Shown here one piece after another: positions 7,910-15,577 of a stretch of 64,000 nt of DNA. Location of the stretch: NCBI GenBank assembly GCA_964429745.1, contig CAYSDI010000004.1, positions 18,168-82,167 on the forward strand. Reading direction: 5' to 3'. The stretch comes from WGOA01 sp964429745. GTDB lineage: Bacteria > Bacteroidota > Bacteroidia > Chitinophagales > BACL12. A model generated the notes under the pieces. The model was not told the origin of the DNA, searched no databases, and saw nothing but the letters and a program-made list of their open reading frames with translations. The number at the start of each line of letters is the position of its first letter. Within the stretch, counting starts at the first letter, position 1. The position numbers and the translations under genes are program-made.

Positions 7910-8920
7910 TTAGGCGGTAGCTAGATCTGCCGCAGGTGGACTCAGAAGACGCAGCAGCTCAAGGAGATCCGCATTTCCCCCGCTGAGAATGATGCCTACT
8001 TTTTTTGCTGCGAACAATTCCGGGTAGCGAAGTACCGCAGCCAAGGGTACAGCAGCAGAAGGTTCCACAACAATTTTCAGCCTTTCCCAGATCAGAACCA
8101 TGGCTGATAGGATTTCATCTTCTTCCACCCTAAGTACCCCGTTGAGTCCGGATTGCAGCACGTGAAAGTTCCGTTTGCCCAGCGAAGTTCGGAGACCATC
8201 AGCGACGGTGTCAGTTCGGGAATTGCCTTGTAAAACCCCTGATTGCAACGATCGGAAGGTATCATCCACCCGAGCGGGCTCAGCAGCGTAAACCCGGATA
8301 TCGGCCCGGTGAGCCCGCGCTGCCAACAGGGTTCCACTGATGAGCCCCCCGCCCCCCACCGGCGCAAGGACAACATCCAAATCCGGCTGAGCGTCAAGCA
8401 GTTCTAACGCGGAAGTAGCCTGTCCGGCAATGATGTTGTAGTCGTCATAGGGCGGGATAAAATGGGCTCCCGTGCGGGCAACAACCTGCCCCAGCGTGGC
8501 CTCCCGCGCCTGGAGCGTGGGATCGCAAGGAATGATTTCAGCCCCGTATCCCAGCGTTGCCTGCCGCTTAGGACCAGGAGCATTCACCGGCATAACAACG
8601 TAGGCGGGAACACCCAACAAGCGTGCGGTCAGCGCAACCGCCTGTGCATGGTTTCCCGAAGAATGGGTGGCCAGACCCCGAAACCGCTCCATTTCCGGTA
8701 TGGCCATGGCCGCGCGCAGCGCACCGCGCATTTTAAAGGCTCCAACGCGTTGCAAACTTTCGCATTTGAACCACAACTCAGCGCCAGCCAGCACGTTCAG
8801 GCCCCCGGACCGCAACACGGGAGTGTCTTGCAGGTAGGGCGAAATGGCCGCGTGCGTTTGGCGGAGTTCGTCCGCCGTTGGCGGGGCGGTCAAAGCCGGG
8901 AGGTAGGGGAGCGCATGCAT
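7910..8920 (-). CDS. PLP-dependent threonine/serine dehydratase-like protein (fold type II)
   Basis: 336 residues from the chosen ATG at 8920. The family includes catabolic threonine deaminase and serine racemase, which form 2-oxobutyrate or pyruvate from threonine or serine. Visible are the PLP lysine Lys63 in SLQRVGAFKMRG, the substrate loop THSSGNHAQAVA, the phosphate-binding GGGGLISG, and the late SGGN. There is no C-terminal ACT domain, so it resembles the short catabolic or racemase type rather than allosteric IlvA. The frame is open further upstream into the tesB gene. ATG 8920 was chosen because family homology begins just after it (PTADELRQTHAAISPYL) and it avoids a long overlap. It lies 62 bp after tesB on the same strand. 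Confidence 0.88.
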   Translation of the reverse strand: MHALPYLPALTAPPTADELRQTHAAISPYLQDTPVLRSGGLNVLAGAELWFKCESLQRVGAFKMRGALRAAMAIPEMERFRGLATHSSGNHAQAVALTARLLGVPAYVVMPVNAPGPKRQATLGYGAEIIPCDPTLQAREATLGQVVARTGAHFIPPYDDYNIIAGQATSALELLDAQPDLDVVLAPVGGGGLISGTLLAARAHRADIRVYAAEPARVDDTFRSLQSGVLQGNSRTDTVADGLRTSLGKRNFHVLQSGLNGVLRVEEDEILSAMVLIWERLKIVVEPSAAVPLAAVLRYPELFAAKKVGIILSGGNADLLELLRLLSPPAADLATA

Positions 8921-8982
8921 GGACGGGCCTGATTTAAACCACTGACGTTGAAAAATGTTCTGGGGCTCCAGGAGGCCTGCCG

Positions 8983-9864
8983 CTAGGTTTTGTCTGCTTT
9001 CTGAACGGGATCGCTGACGCGCATGAGGCCTTCCTGGGCAACAGAAGCCACCAGTTCCCCGGCCTCTGTGAACACCGATCCCCGGCAAAAGCCACGCGCT
9101 TGGGAAGCGCTGGGACTGTCCAATGCGTACAGCAGCCATTCATCCGCGCGAAAGGGCCGGTGAAACCAGAGGGCGTGATCCAGGCTGGCCAACTTTACTC
9201 CGGGCTGTGCTGCCGACAGCGCATGCGGCCGCATTGCTGTTCCCAACAAGTTAAAATCAGAGGCATAGGCCAACAAGATCCGGTGCAAAGCCTGATCGTC
9301 GGATACCCGGTCGGTGATCCGAAACCAGACGTGGTTGATGGGCTCCCGGGGAACCGGCGCAAAAGGGTTGTCCAGCGAAACTGGCCGAAACTCCACGGGT
9401 TGATCTTCGGCAAAATAGCGCCGCAGCACCTCCGGCAGGCCTTTCGGGGGCTCTTTGAACAACTCTTTGAGCGACGGAATCTCATCCGGCCTCTTCACCT
9501 TTGGCATCGGCAACTGGTGCGAAGCCCCTTCTTCCGCAACCTGAAAGCTGGAAGACATAAAGAAAATGGCCCGCCCGTGTTGCAGCGCTACCACACGGCG
9601 TGTAGCGAAACTGCGCCCATCGCGAATCCGGTCAACCTGGTACACGATGGGAGCCTGAACATCGCCGGGAAGGATGAAATAGGCGTGCAGCGAGTGTACA
9701 ATCCGATCGGGCTCCACGGTGTGGATGGCTGCACTCAGCGCTTGCGCCAGCACTTGGCCGCCAAAAACATCGCGCGTGCCGATGTCCCGGCTTTGGCCGC
9801 GATACAAGTTGTGCTCCAGTTGTTCCAGCCGGAGCAGTTCTACCAACGTTTCAACAATTGACAT
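8983..9864 (-). CDS. tesB: Acyl-CoA thioesterase II
   Basis: A double hot-dog thioesterase of 293 residues that hydrolyses medium- and long-chain acyl-CoA. Family hallmarks are GQSRDIGTRDVFGGQVLAQA near residue 35, HSLHAYFILPGD, GRSFATRRVVALQHG, and in the second domain ASDFNLLGTAMRP and ASLDHALWFHRPFR with the catalytic Asp of the second hot-dog. The ATG at 9864 is preferred over an upstream in-frame start because homology begins at MSIVETL. A -7 box (TATCTTTG) ends only 5 bp before this ATG, suggesting a leaderless or nearly leaderless mRNA. The dehydratase gene follows on the same strand. Confidence 0.93.
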   Translation of the reverse strand: MSIVETLVELLRLEQLEHNLYRGQSRDIGTRDVFGGQVLAQALSAAIHTVEPDRIVHSLHAYFILPGDVQAPIVYQVDRIRDGRSFATRRVVALQHGRAIFFMSSSFQVAEEGASHQLPMPKVKRPDEIPSLKELFKEPPKGLPEVLRRYFAEDQPVEFRPVSLDNPFAPVPREPINHVWFRITDRVSDDQALHRILLAYASDFNLLGTAMRPHALSAAQPGVKLASLDHALWFHRPFRADEWLLYALDSPSASQARGFCRGSVFTEAGELVASVAQEGLMRVSDPVQKADKT

Positions 9865-9869
9865 GCCCA

Positions 9870-9877
9870 CAAAGATA
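9870..9877 (-). promoter_or_regulatory. Putative -7 promoter element of tesB
   Basis: The minus strand reads TATCTTTG (TAnnTTTG consensus), ending 5 bp before the ATG at 9864. The start of transcription would then fall at or next to the start codon. Farther upstream, ATTGTC (9928) and GACAAT (9945) form a weak inverted repeat. Confidence 0.45.
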
Positions 9878-10074
9878 AACCCAGACCTGCCGCAGGCCTC
9901 CACTCGTTTGGTTGTGAATGCGCCATGATTGTCCGATAATTAGTGACAATTACCTCTCCAGAATTCGCTTCCGATTGAACTTGCAAGCGGTTTGAAGCGT
10001 TAACCGCTTGTGCCCAGCCAGATTGGGCCGCCAGCAGCCGCTGAATCCGACCATTTTCTCAACGTTTGAGCCCC

Positions 10075-10704
10075 ATGCCCGGTCAACGCCAAACACGTAT
10101 TGTTCCCTCCACCAAGGAATACCAGCAGACTCAGGAAAAGGCCATGGATTTCATGCTCAACCTGGCGTTGGGCGCTATTAGCCTGCTCTTTGTGGGCCTC
10201 ACCTTTGCCTACACTTTTGGTCGCCGGCTGAGCGAAAACTGGGAAACCTTTGACCTGCCCAAGACGTTTTGGCTTAGCACCCTGCTCTTGGCGGGAACCA
10301 GCGCAGCCTTTCACTACGCCAGAAATGCCTACCGCAAAGATGACACCAAAGCGCTCCGGCTCAGCTTATGGCTCGCGTTCGCGACGGGAATTGGTTTTCT
10401 GGTCTCGCAATTTATCGGGTGGGGCCAGCTTTCTGCGTCGGGAAACACCCTAACGAACAATACGTCGGCCAGTTATCTCTACCTGATCTCGTGGCTGCAC
10501 GCGGCCCACGTCGCCGTCGGTTTGGTTTTTTTAGCGTTCAGCCTCCAAACCGCCATGCACTGCACCCGCGATGACATCCAATCGCTTTTATACTTCAGCG
10601 ACCCCTCGCGGTCGCGCAGACTGCGCATGGTCAGTCAGTATTGGCACGTGGTAGATGGATTATGGATTTATTTGTTTGTATTCTTTTTGTTTTTCCACTC
10701 CTGA
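10075..10704 (+). CDS. Haem-copper oxidase subunit III-like protein
   Basis: 209 residues, a polytopic membrane protein with about five hydrophobic segments: LNLALGAISLLFVGLTFAY, TFWLSTLLLAGTSAAFHYA, LSLWLAFATGIGFLVSQFIGW, SYLYLISWLHAAHVAVGLVFL and GLWIYLFVFFLFF. The conserved subunit III pattern SYLYLISWLHAAHVAVG, with paired histidines, and the ending SQYWHVVDGLWIY are both present. Subunit III binds subunit I of terminal oxidases in the inner membrane. Subunits I and II are not in the window, so this is a separate copy. ATG 10075 is preferred over the TTG three codons earlier. Confidence 0.85.
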   Translation: MPGQRQTRIVPSTKEYQQTQEKAMDFMLNLALGAISLLFVGLTFAYTFGRRLSENWETFDLPKTFWLSTLLLAGTSAAFHYARNAYRKDDTKALRLSLWLAFATGIGFLVSQFIGWGQLSASGNTLTNNTSASYLYLISWLHAAHVAVGLVFLAFSLQTAMHCTRDDIQSLLYFSDPSRSRRLRMVSQYWHVVDGLWIYLFVFFLFFHS

Positions 10705-10784
10705 CCAATCTGCTGCTCCATATGTTTTTCTATTTTGGGCGAAGGGCGTTTTTTTGCGTAGCAACCATAACTCCATATAATATC

Positions 10785-13016
10785 TTATTCTTGTATTGCC
10801 GGCATCCTAAAAACTCTGCAATGATGCGGTGCTAACCAAAGCAATTCCCGGCACTCCACCGGCAAAAATTCTGCTTGCCACAGCGCTGTTGCGCTCCCGG
10901 AAAATGCTCCGCACCAGATTTCCAGGCAAGTAGACCAGCGTTTGTCGCTGAGATTGAGCAGCGCAAGGCACGGTCCCCCTTCGCCCGAAAAGGCCACAGC
11001 GAAATGTTCCGCAGCCTGCAAATGTTCCCCCGGCGGCGAGGGTAGAACACGGACTTGGGTCACTGCGTCAGGGGCTAAAAGGCGCTCCAAAAGCGCGCGC
11101 GCTGACGCCGGATAAGCTGCTGGAGCATCGCTGTTAAATAAAACGCCGCCAAACAATCGGTTCACCAACAGCAGCGTGAATTGCTCCGCTTCGCTCAGTT
11201 TTACGGTCGGGTCATTGCGGCGCATTAGATAGACATCCGGATCGTTGACAAAGGCCCGACCATTTAATCCCCGACGACCTGCGGAGCTAAGCACGGCAAG
11301 GCGCGTAGAGACGCGCTCGCGGTTGCGCAGGAACGCCAACAGCCGGTGCTCCCAGGCCAGGTGCACATCGGCGCCGATCCGACAGGCGTCCACCAGCCCG
11401 AACGCGGGTGCCAACGGAACACCACAACCCAACAGAAAGCGGTCGCCAGCGGCGTCGCGCAGAAACTCCATGGCGCTGCGCATCCGCGTCGCGCGCGCGC
11501 GCCCTTCGCGATGCTGAAGCCCGGCCGCATACAAGAAATCCAACTTGAGCCCTTCAAAACCCCAGCGGTCCAGCACAGTTTCAAACACGTGCCGCAAATG
11601 GTCGCGCAGGCCCGGGTGGTCTGGGTTGAGGGCGTAAAAAGTGCCGCTCCACAGCGGATTAAATCCAGCGGGAACCAGGTTTCCGTGCCCGTCGCGCTCC
11701 GCCCATTCCGGATGTTGGCGAAGCAGCTCGGAGCGTTTTTCGGCCACGAAGGGCGCCAGCCACAGTCCGGGTTTAAAACCAAGCGCTTTGGCCTGGTCAG
11801 CGAGCGGTTTCAGCCCATGCGGGAACGACGATCGCGTGCTGGTCCAATCGCCGATGCGGGGCTGCCAGCCATCGTCAATTTGGAACCACTCGGGTCGGGG
11901 TTGGGCCTGTGCAAGGTCTCGCAACTCCTGCTCCAACAGCACAGCGCTGATGCGGTTGTAGTGTCGGTACCAACTGGTCCAACCGCTGGTAAGCGCCGGT
12001 GCCGGCCTCGCCTGGCATTTCAAGGCATGGAACCAATGGTCGTAAACACGGTCTTCGGGGCCCTCCGCCCAAAACAGGTCCAGCAGTATTCGGGCGAAGG
12101 GGGAACGCGGCGCTGGAGCGATGTTACTGCTCGATCCGGGCCCTGTGCCGGCTCCAGCCGGGCTGACTGCCCGATCCACTTCTGACGCTCGGGCCACATC
12201 AGCCGGGCTGACTGCCCCCCAATTTTCCGGCACATCCCGGCTGATGTGGAAGGTGCCAGCCTCAGCCCGGAGCGCGAAGCATGTGTACGCGTCTTGTTCG
12301 TTCAGGCTGCCTAAAAACCCGATGTTGTTCGGTTGATGCAGCGGACTTTTGTGTTCGCCAACAGAATCAGCCGCGCTGGACGCGGGCCAGGACGTCCAGG
12401 ACCAACTGTGCAGATCGCCGGGTTTTCCACTGGAGGTAAAGGCAACGCCATCGCCGTACGGTTGAAACAATTTGCGGGCAATCCAGCGTGGAGGGGGCAT
12501 TCGCTCCGTAACCCCAAATTCGCGGCTCTCCGACCAACTCTGCCAACCATTACAAAACATACGGTCTGGCCATGTGTCGGGCGTCGGGTTCAACCCATGA
12601 CGGGAAATGCCGGCTGACATGCCGTCGGATATCGGCCTGAGCACCCGGCCAGACACCGGCCTGAGCACCCGGCCAGACACCGGCCTGAGCACCCGGCCAG
12701 ACACCGGCATAATTAAAGTTACCTTGCTAATTTGGAACGCTTGGTCTGCTTCCAGGATGACGGAATACCGCCAGCCGATGCCCTCCGGGTTTAAGGAAAC
12801 ACGCAGCAAAAATTCCGGTGGGCCGCTGCCGGTAGACGGAGGCCCTTGGCCCGAAAAATTGTTCAGGGTCCGGACATTGAGTTGCCCGAAAGACAACGCA
12901 TCAGCAACCGGAATGCGCCAACGACCGCGCAACGTGGAAGCTTGGACGAGCGTTTGCCAGTCTATGATGAGCACGCCCTGGTTCCAAAGGGGAAAATTGG
13001 GCATGGGTATAAGCAT
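10785..13016 (-). CDS. GH36-family alpha-galactosidase with tandem-repeat insertions
   Basis: About 743 residues from ATG 13016; ATG 13004 is equally possible. A beta-sandwich N-domain is followed by a TIM barrel. Barrel signatures are WFQIDDGWQ (about 379-387), GLWLAPFVAEKR, the nucleophile region GLKLDFLYAAG (Asp493) and the acid/base region CRIGADVHL (Asp550). These fit GH36 enzymes, which release alpha-galactose from raffinose-type sugars. There is no signal peptide, so it is probably cytoplasmic. Two features are odd. Residues about 104-130 carry an 8-residue repeat (SGRVLRPV) three times, coded by a perfect 24-bp tandem repeat. A Pro/Gly/Ser-rich insert (AVSPAGAGTGPGSSS) precedes the barrel. 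Heptamer repeats lie at and before the start codon. Confidence 0.87.
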   Translation of the reverse strand: MLIPMPNFPLWNQGVLIIDWQTLVQASTLRGRWRIPVADALSFGQLNVRTLNNFSGQGPPSTGSGPPEFLLRVSLNPEGIGWRYSVILEADQAFQISKVTLIMPVSGRVLRPVSGRVLRPVSGRVLRPISDGMSAGISRHGLNPTPDTWPDRMFCNGWQSWSESREFGVTERMPPPRWIARKLFQPYGDGVAFTSSGKPGDLHSWSWTSWPASSAADSVGEHKSPLHQPNNIGFLGSLNEQDAYTCFALRAEAGTFHISRDVPENWGAVSPADVARASEVDRAVSPAGAGTGPGSSSNIAPAPRSPFARILLDLFWAEGPEDRVYDHWFHALKCQARPAPALTSGWTSWYRHYNRISAVLLEQELRDLAQAQPRPEWFQIDDGWQPRIGDWTSTRSSFPHGLKPLADQAKALGFKPGLWLAPFVAEKRSELLRQHPEWAERDGHGNLVPAGFNPLWSGTFYALNPDHPGLRDHLRHVFETVLDRWGFEGLKLDFLYAAGLQHREGRARATRMRSAMEFLRDAAGDRFLLGCGVPLAPAFGLVDACRIGADVHLAWEHRLLAFLRNRERVSTRLAVLSSAGRRGLNGRAFVNDPDVYLMRRNDPTVKLSEAEQFTLLLVNRLFGGVLFNSDAPAAYPASARALLERLLAPDAVTQVRVLPSPPGEHLQAAEHFAVAFSGEGGPCLALLNLSDKRWSTCLEIWCGAFSGSATALWQAEFLPVECRELLWLAPHHCRVFRMPAIQE
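12633..12704. repeat. 24-bp tandem repeat, three copies, inside the GH36 gene
   Basis: Three identical units beginning CGGCCTGAGCACCC run head to tail in frame, adding SGRVLRPV repeats to the N-terminal domain. More diverged copies flank the array (CCGGCTGACATGCC before it). Confidence 0.95.
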
Positions 13017-13069
13017 CTGGCATCTGGCATCTGGCATCTGGCATTTGGCAAATGGCAAATGGCAACTGG
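13014..13069. repeat. Heptamer tandem repeat (CATCTGG-type), eight units, at the GH36 start
   Basis: Units in plus orientation are CATCTGG x4, then CATTTGG, CAAATGG x2 and CAACTGG. On the coding strand the CATCTGG and CATTTGG units supply an ATG or AATG, in rotating frames. The last unit supplies the ATG chosen as the start. Confidence 0.95.
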
Positions 13070-13097
13070 CTGTAATTACCTATCTATGAATCTTTTC

Positions 13098-13158
13098 TTT
13101 TAATCCCTTCTTTTAATCCCTTCTTTTAATCCCTTCTATTATTCCCTTCTTTTAATCG
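13098..13158. repeat. 13-bp tandem repeat (TTTTAATCCCTTC), about four units
   Basis: AT/CT-rich direct repeats between the alpha/beta hydrolase stop and the heptamer array upstream of the GH36 gene. One unit is diverged (CTATTATTCCC). Together with the heptamers and the assembly gap they fill the ~320 bp between these two genes. Confidence 0.9.
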
Positions 13159-13206
13159 CGGCTATTAATTCGCTGCGCGAATCAGGCTTTGGACCGGAGT
13201 TGCTCG

Positions 13207-13306
13207 NNNNNNNNNNNNNNNNNNNNNNNNNNNNNNNNNNNNNNNNNNNNNNNNNNNNNNNNNNNNNNNNNNNNNNNNNNNNNNNNNNNNNNNNNNNNNN
13301 NNNNNN
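13207..13306. other. Assembly gap (100 N) with identical 55-bp flanks
   Basis: The 55 bases before the gap (13152-13206) are identical to the 55 bases after it (13307-13361). The left copy is therefore probably a duplicated end of the hydrolase gene rather than real sequence. The true gap is likely zero or negative. Confidence 0.9.
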
Positions 13307-13336
13307 TTAATCGCGGCTATTAATTCGCTGCGCGAA

Positions 13337-14491
13337 TCAGGCTTTGGACCGGAGTTGCTCGCCCATCCAGTCAAAAACGCGGGGCAGCAATTCGTCCAAA
13401 TGCACCGAGCAGGTATGGTCGGCACCGGGTACGAATTCCAGGGTGGTTTTTCCTTGGATAGCCCGGCATATGGAACGGGCTTCTTTGCGGTCTACCACTT
13501 CATCTTCTTCGCCGTGAATGATGTAGGCCGGGCACTTAATGCGGCTGACCACATTGGCCACATCCATGTTTTGGAGCATGGCGTAGACTTCTTGGTCAGT
13601 GCTGCAGCCTGACCATTGAAAGGTGCGCTGCTTCATCATGACCGATAAGTTCTTGTACACGTTGCGCAAATGCATCGGGGCGCCGATGGTTGCCACGGCG
13701 TGCACTTTGTCGCTCAGACCTGCGCTGTACAGCGAGGTAAAACCGCCGAAACTGAACCCGAACGCACCGACTGCCTCGTGGTCAATGCTGGGGTGCTGCG
13801 TCATGAAGCGGAAGGCGCTGCCGATGCACAGCCGGGCAGCGCGCTCTGAGTCCAGCAGGTTGCCGGTCATGCCGCTTTCGCCGAAACCAGGTTGGTCAAC
13901 ACTCAGGGTGGCGATGCCGCGCTCCAGCGCATAGTCCTCCACAAAAACCATAAATTCTTTTACGGAATCATTTCCCTGGAAAATGACCACGGCGGGACAG
14001 GGTTTGTCTATGCCTTCGGGCAGGCGGAGGTTGGCCTTAAGTTTGCCGCGCGGAAAAGGCAAATCGACTTTTTGGATCTGCGGAATGTGAAAACGTTTAA
14101 ACGATTCAAAAGCCTCGAGTGCCAGTTCGTAATTGCGCCGTTTAAGCGGGCCGCGTTCCAACGGCCAGTCAGCCACCAGGTGGTAAATGGCCGAGCGCAA
14201 GTATTTGTCTTTAGCCGTGTAGGGATCGCCTTCCTCTTCATGCTCCTGAGCTTCGCGAAAAAGGTTTCGCCCTAAATCATGCCAGGAGCGGTGAAACGAT
14301 CCGTTGAAATTGCGCGCATTCTCCAGAGCCAGCATCATTTCATCGCGGTCGGCACCGAAAGATTCCAGCGTGTGGAAAAACATTCGGAACAGTGGCAACC
14401 GATGCAGGATGTTGTAGTCCAGCAGGCGGTTGGCGATGGTCAACTGGGTGGAATGCGGCAGTTTTGAGAAGAGCTGCTGCGTGAGATTCAT
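13337..14491 (-). CDS. Alpha/beta hydrolase (FrsA / DUF1100-like)
   Basis: 384 residues from ATG 14491. An N-terminal helical region of about 150 residues (FHRSWHDLGRNLFREAQEHEEEGD) precedes an alpha/beta-hydrolase core. Visible are the oxyanion strand PAVVIFQGNDSVKE, the nucleophile elbow GAFGFSFGGF with its serine, the acid in PAYIIHGEEDEVVD, and the histidine in VPGADHTCS. This layout matches the esterase group around FrsA and pseudooxynicotine hydrolase; the substrate is unknown. There is no signal peptide. The frame is open upstream to a GTG at 14578, but the ATG is preferred. The last bases of the gene are the sequence duplicated across the nearby gap. Confidence 0.8.
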   Translation of the reverse strand: MNLTQQLFSKLPHSTQLTIANRLLDYNILHRLPLFRMFFHTLESFGADRDEMMLALENARNFNGSFHRSWHDLGRNLFREAQEHEEEGDPYTAKDKYLRSAIYHLVADWPLERGPLKRRNYELALEAFESFKRFHIPQIQKVDLPFPRGKLKANLRLPEGIDKPCPAVVIFQGNDSVKEFMVFVEDYALERGIATLSVDQPGFGESGMTGNLLDSERAARLCIGSAFRFMTQHPSIDHEAVGAFGFSFGGFTSLYSAGLSDKVHAVATIGAPMHLRNVYKNLSVMMKQRTFQWSGCSTDQEVYAMLQNMDVANVVSRIKCPAYIIHGEEDEVVDRKEARSICRAIQGKTTLEFVPGADHTCSVHLDELLPRVFDWMGEQLRSKA

Positions 14492-14624
14492 AGAAGAGAG
14501 ATGGATCAACTCGGAGCGCCGCTGCGGTCCGACCCCATAAATGTCGGCAATCCACGTTGCAAAAGCAATTTTTGTCACAATGACACGAAGGCTGTTGATC
14601 TACGCGCAAATACGCGTAAGTAAA

Positions 14625-15470
14625 CTATTCTATGACGTTATAGTTTTCTCGTACTTGTTTGATACTGAACGCATTGAAATGCCACCACTCGTTTGGGATG
14701 CCCTGAAATCCGCCGTATTTCATGACCTCCCGGAGCAGTTTTCGGTTGGAAAGCTGGGTTTTGGACAGTTTTCCGGCCTTGCGGTAGCGTTCCTCGTGCC
14801 GGGGCTGTGACAATTCACTAAAATGGTCGAAGGGGGTTCCCATGTCAAGCGGGTTCCCGTTGGCGTCGGCAATGGTCAGGTCTACGGCCGCGCCGTAGTT
14901 GTGCAGCGATCCCTGAGCGGGATTGGCCACATAGCGAGCCTGCGGGGTTCCCTGCACCTGATCCCACATGGCGCGTTGCACGCGAATGGGGCGCGCGGCA
15001 TCGTAGACCAACAGGCGGTAGCCGGGCTGTCGCCGGCTTAATTCGTCCTGGGCCATGCTCAGCATGGCGGCGGCTTCCAGGAGCAAAAAGGCCTGTTTTA
15101 AATCGCCGTAGATGGCTGTATCCAGAAAGTTGTTCGGGGTTGCGTAGGCCAGGCTGACCTGGATAGCCGGGTCCATGTCCTGTACATTGACCAACCCGAC
15201 GCGGTACATGCCTGCTGCCAGACCGCCGTATTCCTCGTGAACGGGGATGCGTCGAAAGCGCTCCAGAGCCGCTTTTTTGCGCGCCAGGATGGATTCGCGG
15301 GTCAGGTGGTCGGGGGGCGAAGTGGGGGAGGGCTCCGAGCAACTTACAAAACTTGCTGAAAACAGCGCAGCACCCGCCAAAAGCAATGCCGCTGCGCGAG
15401 CCCTGGCAGCCGCCACAAAGAGCCGGGAGCCCTTTCGCCCGAAAGTAGGATTTGAAAATAGCCTTGGCAT
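14625..15470 (-). CDS. VanX/DdpX-type D-Ala-D-Ala dipeptidase, lipoprotein (M15D)
   Basis: 281 residues from ATG 15470. The basic, Ala-rich start ends in a lipobox-like SFVSC (Cys at about 44), so it is probably a periplasmic lipoprotein. The zinc dipeptidase motif is complete: SLHNYGAAVD supplies His190 and Asp197, EWWHF supplies Glu261 and His264, and YDAARP carries the conserved arginine. Such enzymes cleave D-Ala-D-Ala, in peptidoglycan turnover or, in VanX, in vancomycin resistance. No VanA or VanH homologue is nearby, so a housekeeping role in wall recycling is more likely. It is divergent from the TonB receptor at 15578. Confidence 0.88.
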   Translation of the reverse strand: MPRLFSNPTFGRKGSRLFVAAARARAAALLLAGAALFSASFVSCSEPSPTSPPDHLTRESILARKKAALERFRRIPVHEEYGGLAAGMYRVGLVNVQDMDPAIQVSLAYATPNNFLDTAIYGDLKQAFLLLEAAAMLSMAQDELSRRQPGYRLLVYDAARPIRVQRAMWDQVQGTPQARYVANPAQGSLHNYGAAVDLTIADANGNPLDMGTPFDHFSELSQPRHEERYRKAGKLSKTQLSNRKLLREVMKYGGFQGIPNEWWHFNAFSIKQVRENYNVIE

Positions 15471-15577
15471 AAGGTTGAATGCGCGGCAAGACAAACGCAA
15501 AAGACGGTTCAGTCAGCTAATATTGCGCGCTTTTTTTGCTTCGGCCATTTTAATGCAGTTTTGATAGGTTTTTAGAA

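Noticed and set aside
9928..9950. Inverted repeat ATTGTC-N11-GACAAT upstream of tesB as an operator
   Set aside because: Six-base arms with a long spacer are easily found by chance, and no second copy was seen.
13152..13206. Separate small gene or gene fragment left of the first gap
   Set aside because: It is identical to the start of the right side and is explained as a duplicated contig end.
14625..15470. Vancomycin resistance (VanX) operon
   Set aside because: Only the dipeptidase is present; no ligase, dehydrogenase or two-component regulator nearby.
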